In this document: positions 27,393 through 36,335 of the stretch, in pieces
Layout of the letters: each line of letters opens with the position of its first letter
Position numbering within the stretch: position 1 is the first letter of the stretch
NCBI RefSeq assembly: GCF_022919135.1
Contig: NZ_CP095049.1
Location: forward strand, 4,158,501-4,222,500
Length of the DNA: 64,000 nucleotides
Origin: Hymenobacter cellulosivorans
Lineage (GTDB): Bacteria; Bacteroidota; Bacteroidia; Cytophagales; Hymenobacteraceae
Reading direction: 5' to 3'
The notes under the pieces: model-generated
Database searches by the model: none
The model's input: only the letters and a program-made list of their open reading frames with translations
Told to the model about the DNA's origin: nothing
Position numbers and translations under genes: made by a program

Positions 27393-27668
27393 ATGAAACT
27401 CACTACCGAACTTAAGCAGGAAATTTTCGCGAAGAATAGCCTGACCAAGACCGCAACCGACACCGGTTCGGCCGAATCGCAAATTGCCCTGTTTTCGCAC
27501 CGCATCAATCACCTGACCGAGCACCTGAAGGTGAACAAGAAAGACTTCTCGACCCGTCTGGGCCTGTTGAAGCTCGTTGGTAAGCGTCGCCGTCTGCTGG
27601 ACTACCTGCAGCACCGCGAAATCAACCGCTACCGCGCAATCATTAAAGAGCTGGGTATCCGCAAGTAA
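27393..27668 (+). CDS. rpsO: 30S ribosomal protein S15
   Basis: 91 residues, beginning [16 protein letters not shown], with the conserved [20 protein letters not shown] and the RRRLLDYLQ motif that contacts 16S rRNA. pnp follows after a terminator, an order conserved in many bacteria. The frame is open upstream to 27312, but that part covers the promoter box and leader hairpin, so ATG 27393 is the start. Confidence 0.97.
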   Translation: MKLTTELKQEIFAKNSLTKTATDTGSAESQIALFSHRINHLTEHLKVNKKDFSTRLGLLKLVGKRRRLLDYLQHREINRYRAIIKELGIRK

Positions 27669-27681
27669 CCTCGCCCGCCTG

Positions 27682-27722
27682 GAGCAGGGAGCCTTTTTAC
27701 GAAGGTTCCCTGCTCTTTTTTT
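27682..27722 (+). terminator. Intrinsic terminator of rpsO
   Basis: Stem AGCAGGGA / TCCCTGCT with an inner GCC/GG pairing, followed by seven T. Confidence 0.85.
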
Positions 27723-27861
27723 GGCCTGACTGGTAACGAATCGGTACCAGCGGGTTGTTGCCCTTTCGATTCCTAATACCCAGAGCAAAACCAGGCCCAA
27801 CGCCGGCCCTGGTTTTTCCAGGCTGCTCGCCCGCTGTCGCTTTTTCAAGCAAACTGAGAAG

Positions 27862-30027
27862 ATGCCCAATTACACCGCTATTACCAAGAGCGTTACCCTG
27901 CCCGATGGTCGGCAGATTTCCATTGAAACCGGCAAACTGGCCAAATTCGCGGATGGTGCCGTAGTCGTGCGCCTCGGCGACGCCATGCTGCTGGCTACCG
28001 TTGTGTCGCAGCCCAGCGCCCGCGGCGACGTGGATTTCCTGCCCCTGTCGGTTGACTATCAAGAAAAGTTCGGCGGCGCCGGCAACATCCCCGGCTCGTT
28101 CCAGCGCCGCGAAGGCCGCCTGTCGGACTACGAGATTCTGGTCTGCCGCATCGTTGACCGCATCCTGCGCCCGATGTTCCCCAAGGACTATCACTACGAG
28201 GTGCAGGTGATGATTACCCTGATTTCGGCCGACAAGACCGTGCAGCCCGACGCCCTGGCCGCTCTGGCCGCCTCGGCCGCCCTCTCGATTTCGGATATTC
28301 CCTTCGCCGGCCCCATCTCGGAGGTTCGCGTGGCCCGCATCGACGGCAAGCTGCAAATCAACCCCCTGACCGCCGACATTGCCCGCGCCGACATTGACCT
28401 GATTGTTGGTGCTACTGCCGACTCGGTTGCCATGGTGGAAGGCGAGATGAACGAAGTGAGCGAGGAAGAAATGGTAGAAGCCATTGCCTTTGCCCACGAA
28501 GCCATCAAGGAGCAAGTGCGCGTGCAGCTGGAGCTGGCCGCTGAAGTGGAGAAATCCCACACCAAGCGCGAGTATCCCAAGTACGAAGAAAACGACGACC
28601 TGAAGAAGCGCATCCTGGAAGGGGTGTACGAGCAGGCTTACCAAGTAGCCAAATCGGGCAATACCAGCAAAGCCGGCCGTAAGGAAGGTTTTGGCGCCAT
28701 CAAAAAGTCGCTGACCGAGAAACTGCTGGAAGAGCAGCCCGAGCTGGACATGAAGATGTTCGGCCGCTACTACTCTTCGGCTGAGAAAAAAGCTATTCGC
28801 GACATGATGATCAAAGAGCGCACTCGCCTCGATGGTCGTCAGCTCACCGAAATCCGCCCCATCTGGAGCGAAGTAAACTACCTGCCCGGTGCCCACGGCT
28901 CGGCCTTGTTTACCCGCGGCGAAACCCAGTCGCTGACCACAGTAGCCCTTGGTACCAAGCTCGATGAGCAGATCATCGACACGGCCATGACCTCGGGTTA
29001 CAGCAAGTTTATGCTGCACTACAACTTCCCGGCCTTCTCGACCGGCGAGGTGAAGCCTAACCGCGGCCCCGGCCGCCGCGAAATCGGCCACGGCAACCTG
29101 GCCCTGCGCTCGTTGAAGAAGGTTATGCCTTCCGACGACGAGAACCCCTATACCGTGCGCATCGTGTCGGACATCCTGGAGTCGAACGGCTCTTCGTCGA
29201 TGGCTACGGTGTGCGCCGGCTCAATGGCTTTGATGGATGCCGGTATCCCGGTGCGCGCAGCCGTTTCGGGCATTGCCATGGGCCTCGTGCAGGACAAGGA
29301 AACCGGCGAATACGCCGTGCTCTCCGACATCCTGGGTGACGAGGACCACCTCGGCGACATGGACTTCAAAGTAACCGGCACCGAGAAGGGTATCGTAGCT
29401 TGCCAGATGGACATCAAGATCCAGGGCTTGAGCGCCGAAATCATGACGGCCGCCCTGCACCAGGCCCGCGAAGGCCGCCTGCACATCCTGCGCGAAATGG
29501 CTAAGACCATCAGCCAGCCAGCGGCCGAGCTGAAGCCGCACACGCCCCGCTCGCACAAGATGCTGATCGACAAGGAGTACATCGGTGCCGTAATTGGACC
29601 CGGTGGCAAAGTCATCCAGCAGATTCAGAAGGACACCAACGCCACGGTTATCATCGAGGAGAAGGACGAGAAAGGCCACGTGAGCATCTATGCTTCCAAC
29701 CAGGAAGACATGGAAGCCGCTATCAGCCGGATCCGCGCCATTGCCGCGACGCCCGAGGTGGGCGAGACCTACAAAGGCAAGGTGCGCAGCATTCAGCCCT
29801 ACGGCGCCTTCGTGGAAATCATGCCGGGCAAAGATGGTCTGTTGCACATTTCCGAGGTGTCGCACGAGCGGCTGGCCACGCTGGAAGGCGTGCTGGAAGT
29901 AGGCCAGGAAATTGACGTGAAGCTGTTGGATATCGACAAGAAAACGGGTAAATACCGTCTCTCGCGCAAGGTGCTCCTGCCCAAGCCCGAGCGTGCTGCC
30001 AGCAGCAACGGCGAAGCGCAGGCCTAA
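27862..30027 (+). CDS. pnp: Polyribonucleotide nucleotidyltransferase (PNPase)
   Basis: 3'-5' phosphorolytic RNA-degrading enzyme, 721 residues, full length. Two RNase PH domains (about 10-140 and 325-545; [17 protein letters not shown] and [20 protein letters not shown] are family hallmarks) flank an all-helical region. A KH domain ([19 protein letters not shown]) and an S1 domain ([20 protein letters not shown]) close the protein. It forms a trimer and usually works with other RNA-decay factors. In gamma-proteobacteria RNase III cleavage of the leader controls it; no such structure was identified here. Confidence 0.97.
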   Translation: MPNYTAITKSVTLPDGRQISIETGKLAKFADGAVVVRLGDAMLLATVVSQPSARGDVDFLPLSVDYQEKFGGAGNIPGSFQRREGRLSDYEILVCRIVDRILRPMFPKDYHYEVQVMITLISADKTVQPDALAALAASAALSISDIPFAGPISEVRVARIDGKLQINPLTADIARADIDLIVGATADSVAMVEGEMNEVSEEEMVEAIAFAHEAIKEQVRVQLELAAEVEKSHTKREYPKYEENDDLKKRILEGVYEQAYQVAKSGNTSKAGRKEGFGAIKKSLTEKLLEEQPELDMKMFGRYYSSAEKKAIRDMMIKERTRLDGRQLTEIRPIWSEVNYLPGAHGSALFTRGETQSLTTVALGTKLDEQIIDTAMTSGYSKFMLHYNFPAFSTGEVKPNRGPGRREIGHGNLALRSLKKVMPSDDENPYTVRIVSDILESNGSSSMATVCAGSMALMDAGIPVRAAVSGIAMGLVQDKETGEYAVLSDILGDEDHLGDMDFKVTGTEKGIVACQMDIKIQGLSAEIMTAALHQAREGRLHILREMAKTISQPAAELKPHTPRSHKMLIDKEYIGAVIGPGGKVIQQIQKDTNATVIIEEKDEKGHVSIYASNQEDMEAAISRIRAIAATPEVGETYKGKVRSIQPYGAFVEIMPGKDGLLHISEVSHERLATLEGVLEVGQEIDVKLLDIDKKTGKYRLSRKVLLPKPERAASSNGEAQA

Positions 30028-30052
30028 CCATTTTCCTGTAGTAGAACTTTCG

Positions 30053-30090
30053 CGGGTATCGGTCTGTTGGTCACAATTAGCCGATACCCG
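30053..30090 (+). promoter_or_regulatory. Inverted repeat between pnp and rpoD
   Basis: 10-bp perfect arms CGGGTATCGG / CCGATACCCG with an 18-nt loop. There is no T tract after it (TAAAAGGG follows), so it is either a weak pnp terminator or an operator / leader structure for the sigma factor gene 54 bases on. Confidence 0.45.
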
Positions 30091-30143
30091 TAAAAGGGAC
30101 ACGATTTTAACATTTTCAGAAATACTCTACTTCCGCGCCCGCA

Positions 30144-31007
30144 ATGAGACAGCTAAAGATCAGCAAGCAAATCACCAACCGCGAAAGCCAGTCGCTGGAT
30201 AAATACCTCCAGGAAATTGGTAAGGTGGATTTGCTAACCCCCGACGAGGAGGTAACGCTGGCGCAACGCATACGAGAAGGCGACCAGCAAGCGCTGGAGA
30301 AGCTGACCAAGGCTAACCTACGCTTCGTGGTGTCGGTGGCCAAACAATACCAGAACCAGGGCTTGTCCTTGGGCGACTTGATCAACGAGGGCAACCTGGG
30401 CTTGATCAAAGCGGCCAAGCGTTTCGACGAGACCCGGGGCTTCAAATTCATTTCCTATGCCGTATGGTGGATTCGCCAGTCGATTCTGCAGGCTTTGGCC
30501 GAGCAGTCCCGCATTGTGCGTCTGCCCTTGAACCGCGTCGGGTCACTGAATAAGATTTCCAAGTCGTTTTCCGAGCTGGAGCAAAAATTCGAACGGGAGC
30601 CCTCACCCGAAGAAATTGCCGAAGTACTGGAGCTCACGACTTCCGAAGTAGTGGACACGCTCAAGATTTCGGGCCGTCACGTGTCGGTAGATGCTCCCTT
30701 CGTGCAAGGTGAGGAGAACCGCCTGCTGGACGTGCTGGAAAACGAAGACGAAGAGTCGCCCGATACTGGCCTGATGAACGACTCACTCCGCAAGGAAGTG
30801 CAGCGCGCCCTGAGCACGCTCACCAAGCGCGAAGCCGACGTCATCACGCTGTATTTCGGCCTCAATGGTGAGCATTCCCTGACCCTGGAAGAAATTGGCG
30901 AGAAATTCAACCTCACCCGCGAGCGGGTTCGCCAGATCAAGGAAAAAGCCATCCGCCGCCTGCGCCACACCTCGCGCAGCAAGGCACTTAAGCCCTACCT
31001 GGGATAA
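30144..31007 (+). CDS. rpoD: Primary sigma factor RpoD/SigA
   Basis: 287 residues. It lacks region 1.1 and the non-conserved insert, as usual in Bacteroidota. Region 1.2 ([20 protein letters not shown]), region 2 ([21 protein letters not shown], then [29 protein letters not shown]), region 3 (EEIAEVLEL) and region 4 ([20 protein letters not shown], helix-turn-helix for the -33 element) are all visible. In this phylum RpoD recognises TTG / TAnnTTTG, consistent with boxes noted in this window. It probably runs as a single gene with a terminator at 31028. Confidence 0.96.
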   Translation: MRQLKISKQITNRESQSLDKYLQEIGKVDLLTPDEEVTLAQRIREGDQQALEKLTKANLRFVVSVAKQYQNQGLSLGDLINEGNLGLIKAAKRFDETRGFKFISYAVWWIRQSILQALAEQSRIVRLPLNRVGSLNKISKSFSELEQKFEREPSPEEIAEVLELTTSEVVDTLKISGRHVSVDAPFVQGEENRLLDVLENEDEESPDTGLMNDSLRKEVQRALSTLTKREADVITLYFGLNGEHSLTLEEIGEKFNLTRERVRQIKEKAIRRLRHTSRSKALKPYLG

Positions 31008-31027
31008 GTTTTTACTTATCCGCCGAG

Positions 31028-31056
31028 AAAAACCCCAGCAGATCGTTGGGGTTTTT
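31028..31056 (+). terminator. Intrinsic terminator of rpoD
   Basis: Stem AAAAACCCCA / TGGGGTTTTT with a 9-nt loop. Confidence 0.9.
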
Positions 31057-31250
31057 CTTTGTGGGTAAGCCAATATCGCCGGAAAAGTACAGCCCGGTCC
31101 CGCTACGATGCTGCCGGGCCCGGCAGCACCTGACGTTCTGGGCCTGCTGCTGCGGTGGCTCTGCCGTTTCGGCATAAACTCGGCTGTGGCTCAGTTTAAG
31201 CTAAGAGCTACCCAATGGTAGCGGCCGGCGGTTGAAATGCCGCGGAAGCT

Positions 31251-31258
31251 TACTTTTG
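31251..31258 (+). promoter_or_regulatory. Probable -7 element TACTTTTG of trxB
   Basis: TAnnTTTG match 27 bases before the trxB ATG; a TTG at 31232-31234 gives a slightly short 16-base spacer. Confidence 0.5.
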
Positions 31259-31285
31259 CAGTTCAAAATTGCCATACCTACTCTC

Positions 31286-32230
31286 ATGGAGAATACCACG
31301 GAACACGTGAAGTGTCTGATTATCGGTTCGGGGCCCGCGGGCTATACGGCCGCTATTTATGCCGCCCGAGCCAATATGGCCCCTGTTATGTACCAGGGTT
31401 TGCAGCCCGGCGGCCAATTGACGATTACCAACGACGTAGAAAATTTCCCCGGCTACCCCGACGGCATTATGGGCCCGGAAATGATGGAAGACCTGAAGAA
31501 ACAGGCCGCCCGCTTCGGAACCGATATTCGCTACGGCCTGGCCACGGCCGTCGACTTCTCGGGCCACCCGCACCGGGTGACCATCGATGAAACCAAGCAG
31601 ATTACCGCCGATGCCGTGATTATTGCCACCGGGGCTTCGGCCAAGTGGTTGGGTCTGGAGTCGGAGGCGCGGCTAAACGGCTCGGGCGTATCGGCCTGCG
31701 CCGTGTGTGACGGGTTTTTCTACCGCGGTAAGGATGTGGCTATCGTCGGGGCCGGCGACACCGCCGCCGAGGAAGCTACGTATCTGGCCAACCTCTGCAA
31801 CAAGGTCTACATGCTGGTGCGGAAAGGGGAGATGCGCGCCTCCAAAATCATGCAGAAACGCGTGCTCGACAACCCCAAGATTGAGGTGCTGTTTGATACG
31901 GCTACCGACGAAATCCTGGGACAGTTTGCCGTAGAGGGTGTGCGGGTAAAAAACCTGCTCACGCACGAAACGCGCGAGTTGGCCGTTGAAGGCTTTTTCG
32001 TGGCCATCGGCCACGAGCCCAACTCCAAGATTTTCCAGCCCTACCTGCACCACGACGAGCAGGGCTACCTCAAAACGATTCCCGGTTCGGCCAAAACCAA
32101 CGTTGACGGCGTCTTTGCCTGCGGCGACGTGCAGGACTATACCTACCGCCAGGCCGTGACAGCCGCCGGTTCGGGCTGCATGGCCGCCCTCGACGCCGAG
32201 CGCTACCTGGCCGCGCTGGGAGTTCATTAG
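31286..32230 (+). CDS. trxB: Thioredoxin-disulfide reductase
   Basis: 314-residue FAD/NADPH flavoenzyme that reduces thioredoxin. FAD-binding GSGPAGYTAAIYAARANM at the N-terminus, redox-active CAVC in SACAVCDGFFYRG, NADPH-binding GAGDTAAEEATYLA and the C-terminal FAD motif VFACGDVQDYTYRQAVTAAG are all present. ATG 31286 (MENTTEHVKCLIIG) matches the family; the frame is open 18 codons upstream through the promoter box. The genome also encodes bacillithiol synthesis (bshB1), so this cell likely runs both thiol systems. Confidence 0.96.
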   Translation: MENTTEHVKCLIIGSGPAGYTAAIYAARANMAPVMYQGLQPGGQLTITNDVENFPGYPDGIMGPEMMEDLKKQAARFGTDIRYGLATAVDFSGHPHRVTIDETKQITADAVIIATGASAKWLGLESEARLNGSGVSACAVCDGFFYRGKDVAIVGAGDTAAEEATYLANLCNKVYMLVRKGEMRASKIMQKRVLDNPKIEVLFDTATDEILGQFAVEGVRVKNLLTHETRELAVEGFFVAIGHEPNSKIFQPYLHHDEQGYLKTIPGSAKTNVDGVFACGDVQDYTYRQAVTAAGSGCMAALDAERYLAALGVH

Positions 32231-32232
32231 AA

Positions 32233-32324
32233 GTGAGTGAGTGAATGAGTGAATGAGTGAGTTGTCGTTCTATTTGCGCAGGTAATGCTAGTAGAACAGC
32301 CAACCCACTCATTCACTCACTCAC
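32233..32324. repeat. Inverted GAGTGAAT-type simple repeats
   Basis: A run of GTGAGTGAGTGAATGAG-like units (32233-32262) and its complement (32305-32349). 17 bases pair perfectly (32233-32249 with 32308-32324) around a loop of about 58 nt. It lies between trxB and the peptidase gene and may act as a terminator or leader. Confidence 0.6.
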
Positions 32325-32361
32325 TCATTCACCGATTCACTCATTCACTTCTTTGCTCTTG

Positions 32362-33474
32362 TTGAAATTTGTGAAATACTGGCTTGGGCTGGTGCTGCTG
32401 GTGTTGCTGTTGGCGGTGCCGGAACGGCTAGCAGCCCAGCGCCGGAAGGTGCCGCAGCCCAAAGCCAAGGCGGGCTCGGCGGGCAGGCAGAAAGACTTCT
32501 TCCGCATCAAGTCGCCCAAAATCCGCTATGTGCGGCCTGATACCACGATTCTGATTGAAACCAAGGACCTGCCCGACGATAATTCGGACGAGGCCAAGTC
32601 GATTTTCTTCAATCCGGCCAAGAAGCTCTCCATCGTGAGCGAGGACACAACTACGCTCAATGAGGGCGAGCAGCAGATTGTGGAAATGTCGGAGGAGGTG
32701 CTGATCGACAGCTCCTGGATTAAGGTGGCCGGCTATTATGCTATCTGGGATACGCGCAACATCAACCCCTACCGGGTGGATGGTCGCCGTATCCGGGATA
32801 CCCTAAACCTGCGGCTGACCGAACCAGAAAAGCAGCGCTTTGCCAAGATGCCCCTGCGCACGACCCCGCTGACCTCCGACTTCGGCTTCCGGGGCTACCG
32901 CTGGCACTACGGCGTGGACCTCGACCTGAACACCGGCGACTCGGTGCGGGCTGCCTTTGATGGGGTAGTGCGCATTTCGAAGTGGGACGGCGGGGGCTAC
33001 GGCAACTACCTGCTCGTGCGCCACTACAACGGCGTCGAAACGCTCTACGGTCACTTGAGCAAGGCCCTGGTGGCGCCCGGTACTTTCGTCAAGGCCGGGC
33101 AGCTGATCGGGCGTGGGGGCAGCACCGGCCGCAGCACCGGCTCCCACCTGCACTTTGAAGTACGCTACGAGGGCAACCCGATTGACCCGGAGCGGATGTA
33201 CGACTTTCCCGACTACAAGCTGCTTAAAGACAACTTTCAGATTACCTCAGCGCTGTTTGACTACTACAGCAAAGCCCTGCGGGCCAAGGCGGCTGCCAAG
33301 CAGCGCAGCGCCTCGGCCGCCTCAGCGGCCCGCCGCGTAGTTACGCACCGCATCCGCAGCGGCGACACGATTTCGGAAGTAGCCCAGAAATACGGCGTGT
33401 CGCAGGCCCAGATCCGGCGCCTGAATGGCAACGTGAAAACCCTGCGCCCCGGCAAAACCCTGCGGATTAAGTAA
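32362..33474 (+). CDS. M23 family metallopeptidase with LysM domain
   Basis: About 370 residues, exported (signal MKYWLGLVLLVLLLAVPERLAAQ). The M23 (lysostaphin/LytM) domain lies at about 165-275, with zinc-ligand motifs WHYGVDLDL and SHLHFEVRYEG; a C-terminal LysM (THRIRSGDTISEVAQKYGVS ... LRPGKTLRIK) binds peptidoglycan. It is probably a periplasmic cell-wall endopeptidase or an amidase activator. TTG 32362 (MKFVKYW) and GTG 32371 (MKYW) are both plausible starts; the reading frame upstream is made of CATTCACTCAC simple repeat and is not coding. Confidence 0.88.
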   Translation: MKFVKYWLGLVLLVLLLAVPERLAAQRRKVPQPKAKAGSAGRQKDFFRIKSPKIRYVRPDTTILIETKDLPDDNSDEAKSIFFNPAKKLSIVSEDTTTLNEGEQQIVEMSEEVLIDSSWIKVAGYYAIWDTRNINPYRVDGRRIRDTLNLRLTEPEKQRFAKMPLRTTPLTSDFGFRGYRWHYGVDLDLNTGDSVRAAFDGVVRISKWDGGGYGNYLLVRHYNGVETLYGHLSKALVAPGTFVKAGQLIGRGGSTGRSTGSHLHFEVRYEGNPIDPERMYDFPDYKLLKDNFQITSALFDYYSKALRAKAAAKQRSASAASAARRVVTHRIRSGDTISEVAQKYGVSQAQIRRLNGNVKTLRPGKTLRIK

Positions 33475-33551
33475 ATAGTGAGGTGCAGTGCGAATACCGC
33501 TCTACCGTGGTAAACCCCATTTCATCGAATTAAGCATTCTTGTTATCCAGC

Positions 33552-33585
33552 AAAGCCCTTTGCCGAGTGTTCGGTAAAGGGCTTT
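33552..33585 (+). terminator. Intrinsic terminator
   Basis: Stem AAAGCCCTTTGCCGA / TCGGTAAAGGGCTTT (one mismatch) with loop GTGT. Confidence 0.85.
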
Positions 33586-33720
33586 GTACATTTACCGGAC
33601 TTTTGTGGGACTGGTGAGCAAAGTTCGGCATGGCGCTTCACGGCATTCAGGATGACGGGCGGCAAAAAGGCCGAGGGCAAAACTCACCAATTTCCTAGCT
33701 CATCATCTCACCCTGTACCA

Positions 33721-34440
33721 ATGAAACTTGATATCCTGGCTTTTGGCGCCCACCCCGACGACGTAGAAATGTCGGCTGCCGGTACGTTGCTGGCGGCGGC
33801 GGCTCTGGGCAAGAAAATCGGCATCGTGGACTTTACCCGCGGGGAGCTGGGTACCCGCGGCACACCGGCTACCCGGGCCGCCGAAGCCGAAGCTGCCAGC
33901 CGGATTCTGGGCCTGAGCGTGCGCGAAAACCTGGGGTTGCCTGACGGCTTCTTCCGCAACGACCGGGAACACCAGCTGCCGCTTATTGCCGCCCTGCGCC
34001 GCTACCAGCCCGACGTAGTGCTCTGCAACGCTATTCATGACCGGCACCCTGACCACGGCCGCGGGGCTAGCTTGGCCTCGGAAGCCTGCTTTCTGAGCGG
34101 TTTGCGCATGATTGAAACCTTCGATGCCGACGGCCAGCCCCAGCAACCCTGGCGCCCGCGCACCGTGTACCACTACATCCAGGACCGGCAAATTGCCCCC
34201 GACTTCGTGGTCGACATCTCCGAGTTCTGGCCCGGCAAATGGGCTTCCATTCAGGCCTACAAAACCCAGTTTTTCGACCCCAACAGCCAGGAGCCAGTGA
34301 CCTACCTTTCCACGCCGGTCTTCAGCCAGTTTATGGAAGCCCGGGCCCGGGAGTTTGGTCACATCATCGGCGTTGAGTTTGGGGAAGGCTTCACCCGCCA
34401 GCGGCCCGTGGGCGTGCGCGACATTACGGCCCTGCTTTAG
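33721..34440 (+). CDS. bshB1: Bacillithiol biosynthesis deacetylase BshB1
   Basis: 239-residue zinc hydrolase of the PIG-L/LmbE family that deacetylates GlcNAc-malate in bacillithiol synthesis. MKLDILAFGAHPDDVEMSAA carries the AHPDD zinc/catalytic motif; HDRHPDHGRGASLASEA supplies the second ligand set, and VDFTRGELGTRGT is characteristic of BshB1 rather than BshB2. No other bsh gene is nearby. The start is ATG 33721; a short upstream extension reads the leader. Confidence 0.92.
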   Translation: MKLDILAFGAHPDDVEMSAAGTLLAAAALGKKIGIVDFTRGELGTRGTPATRAAEAEAASRILGLSVRENLGLPDGFFRNDREHQLPLIAALRRYQPDVVLCNAIHDRHPDHGRGASLASEACFLSGLRMIETFDADGQPQQPWRPRTVYHYIQDRQIAPDFVVDISEFWPGKWASIQAYKTQFFDPNSQEPVTYLSTPVFSQFMEARAREFGHIIGVEFGEGFTRQRPVGVRDITALL

Positions 34441-34489
34441 CCTCATTCAGGCGCACGAATCAGACTAGTTCCGCTGGGGTCAGAGCCCC

Positions 34490-34523
34490 AAAGAGCCGCC
34501 CCGCTACAGTTGGGGCGGCTCTT
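34490..34523 (+). terminator. Intrinsic terminator of bshB1
   Basis: 13-bp stem AAAGAGCCGCCCC / GGGGCGGCTCTTT with an 8-nt loop. Confidence 0.9.
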
Positions 34524-34636
34524 TGTTTGTAGGGCGTAAGAGGGGCCGGATGTGGGGGCGGCAGAACCGAACGAAACGGGGCCGCCGGCGTGTTGGAACA
34601 GTATCGTCAGGTATGCCAATTTCCTGTAAAGCCGAT

Positions 34637-35314
34637 ATGATGATTCCGCTGCCCTTTGGTCTCCGAATGCGCCGGTTGAGGAGCGTAGTAGGGAAAAGCC
34701 TGGTTGTGTGTTGTGCCGTTTTTGCCCAGCCTGTGCTGGGGCAAGCTCCCTTGAATAGCATCTGCTGGCAGGAAAACCAACGGCTGAAGCAGCGCGATTT
34801 TACCGCCTCACCCGAAATTCTGCCCACCGTGGGAAAGCCTTTTCTGGCGTCGTCTTACTCCGAGGTGCGGGTTTGGTCGTTTACCACGGCCGAGCAAAAA
34901 GTAGTGTTCAACGTCACCGTGCGCTTTCTCAAGGATAAGTCGTGGTTCGACCCAGGCCAGACCCAGGGCAACTTTATCAGCGTCGTGCGCAACCCCGAGC
35001 GGCTGCTGGCCCATGAGCAGCTGCACTTCGACCTGGCTGAGTTGATTGCGCGCCGGATCCGGAAGCTGCATGCCGCCTACCAGGCGAAGCGCAATAGTCT
35101 GCCCCCGGACCCACTCCGAGCCGGGTTGCAGCAGGCCCTACTCAGGGAAGAAATCAAGTGCCTGCTGCAAGACCGGCGCGCCCTGGACGACTTATACGAT
35201 GTCGAAACCAACCACGGGCTGCTGACCGAGCCCCAGCAGGTATGGCAGCAGCGGGTAGCGCGTGAGCTGGAAACCCTCAAGGACTTCCGCTCGAAGGAAA
35301 CGGACTGCTTATAA
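34637..35314 (+). CDS. Exported DUF922-like putative peptidase-fold protein
   Basis: About 225 residues with an N-terminal signal (SLVVCCAVFAQPVLGQ). The mature part has LLAHEQLHFDLAELIARRI, a HExxH-like HEQLH zinc-binding helix as in DUF922 and other minimal gluzincin/metallopeptidase families, and a cysteine pair (ICWQ near the start, IKC and DCL later). Proteolysis is possible but unproven. ATG 34637 is chosen over the many upstream codons in Arg-rich leader translation; 34664 (MRRLRSV) is also possible. The arginase-family gene begins 115 bases later. Confidence 0.65.
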   Translation: MMIPLPFGLRMRRLRSVVGKSLVVCCAVFAQPVLGQAPLNSICWQENQRLKQRDFTASPEILPTVGKPFLASSYSEVRVWSFTTAEQKVVFNVTVRFLKDKSWFDPGQTQGNFISVVRNPERLLAHEQLHFDLAELIARRIRKLHAAYQAKRNSLPPDPLRAGLQQALLREEIKCLLQDRRALDDLYDVETNHGLLTEPQQVWQQRVARELETLKDFRSKETDCL

Positions 35315-35429
35315 GTCGTTCTTCCCCCAACGTTTCCCGGTATGCCCGGGCAGGTTTTGGCCGCCGGGGGTGAGCGAATCCACACCATTAGCTCCGGGCG
35401 GCCGTATAGCTTCGCCTAACCTGAGTGTG

Positions 35430-36290
35430 ATGGATATATCTTTTTTGGTCCTGCCCTACGATTCGGGGCACGAAGGCCGGCGCATGGGGGCGGGTCCGGC
35501 CCGGCTTCTCCCGGTTCTGGAGGAAAAACTCAGCCAGGCCGGCCATGCCACCACTACCACTGTGGTGCGCATAGCCGACGCCTTGCCGGCCGAAATCAAC
35601 TTTGCTTTTACGCTCTACCAGGCGCTGGCCGGGCAAGTGCGGGTGGCCCGGGAGCAGCAGCGGTTTCCGCTCGTGCTGGCCGGCAACTGCGGGGCAGCCC
35701 TGGGCACTGTAGCCGGCGTGGGAGCCCCGCAGGCGGGCGTCGTCTGGCTGGACGCTCACGGTGACTTTAACACGCCCGAAACCAGTACCAGCGGCTTCCT
35801 CGACGGCATGGGCCTGGCCATCCTCACCGGCCAGTGCTGGCGGCCTCTGGCGGCATCTATTCCCGGCTTTGCACCAGTGTCACCCACCCATGTAGTCCAC
35901 GTTGGCGGGCGGGATTTTGGCAACGCCGAGCAAGCGGCCCTGCTCCAGACCGGTGTGCAAGTGGTAGCTCCCGGGCAAATAACCGGCTCCGGGTCACCGG
36001 CCCTGCGCGCTGCCCTGACCCAGCTGGCCGCCCAGGTGCCCGAGTGCTACCTGCACGTAGACCTCGATGTGTTGGATGCCGAGCAAGTGGGTCGGGCCAA
36101 TACCTACGCCCAGCCCGGTGGCCTCACCGTGGAACAGGTGCTGGGCGTCGTGCGGGCCGTGCAGCAGCACCTGCGCGTCACGGCGCTTACCTTTGCCTCC
36201 TACGACCCGCTGGCCGATACCGCTGGCCGGGTACTGGCCGCTGCCGCAGACATTGCCCGGCAGGTGGTAAACGGCTCCGCCGGGGAGTGA
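35430..36290 (+). CDS. Arginase/agmatinase/formiminoglutamase family protein
   Basis: 286 residues with the ureohydrolase fold. The second metal motif WLDAHGDFNTPE and the third, YLHVDLDVLDAE, supply Asp/His ligands for the dinuclear Mn centre. The first motif, normally GGxHS, reads LVLAGNCGAALG, so the usual first His is replaced by Cys. Variants of this kind occur in bacterial members of uncertain substrate, so arginine hydrolysis should not be assumed. MDISFLVLPYDSGHEGRRMG at 35430 is a typical family start. It converges with a histidine kinase gene 45 bases away. Confidence 0.82.
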   Translation: MDISFLVLPYDSGHEGRRMGAGPARLLPVLEEKLSQAGHATTTTVVRIADALPAEINFAFTLYQALAGQVRVAREQQRFPLVLAGNCGAALGTVAGVGAPQAGVVWLDAHGDFNTPETSTSGFLDGMGLAILTGQCWRPLAASIPGFAPVSPTHVVHVGGRDFGNAEQAALLQTGVQVVAPGQITGSGSPALRAALTQLAAQVPECYLHVDLDVLDAEQVGRANTYAQPGGLTVEQVLGVVRAVQQHLRVTALTFASYDPLADTAGRVLAAAADIARQVVNGSAGE

Positions 36291-36335
36291 TGAGTGACAA
36301 GGGTAGCCCGCACCGACGGGTTGGTGAATTAAGCC

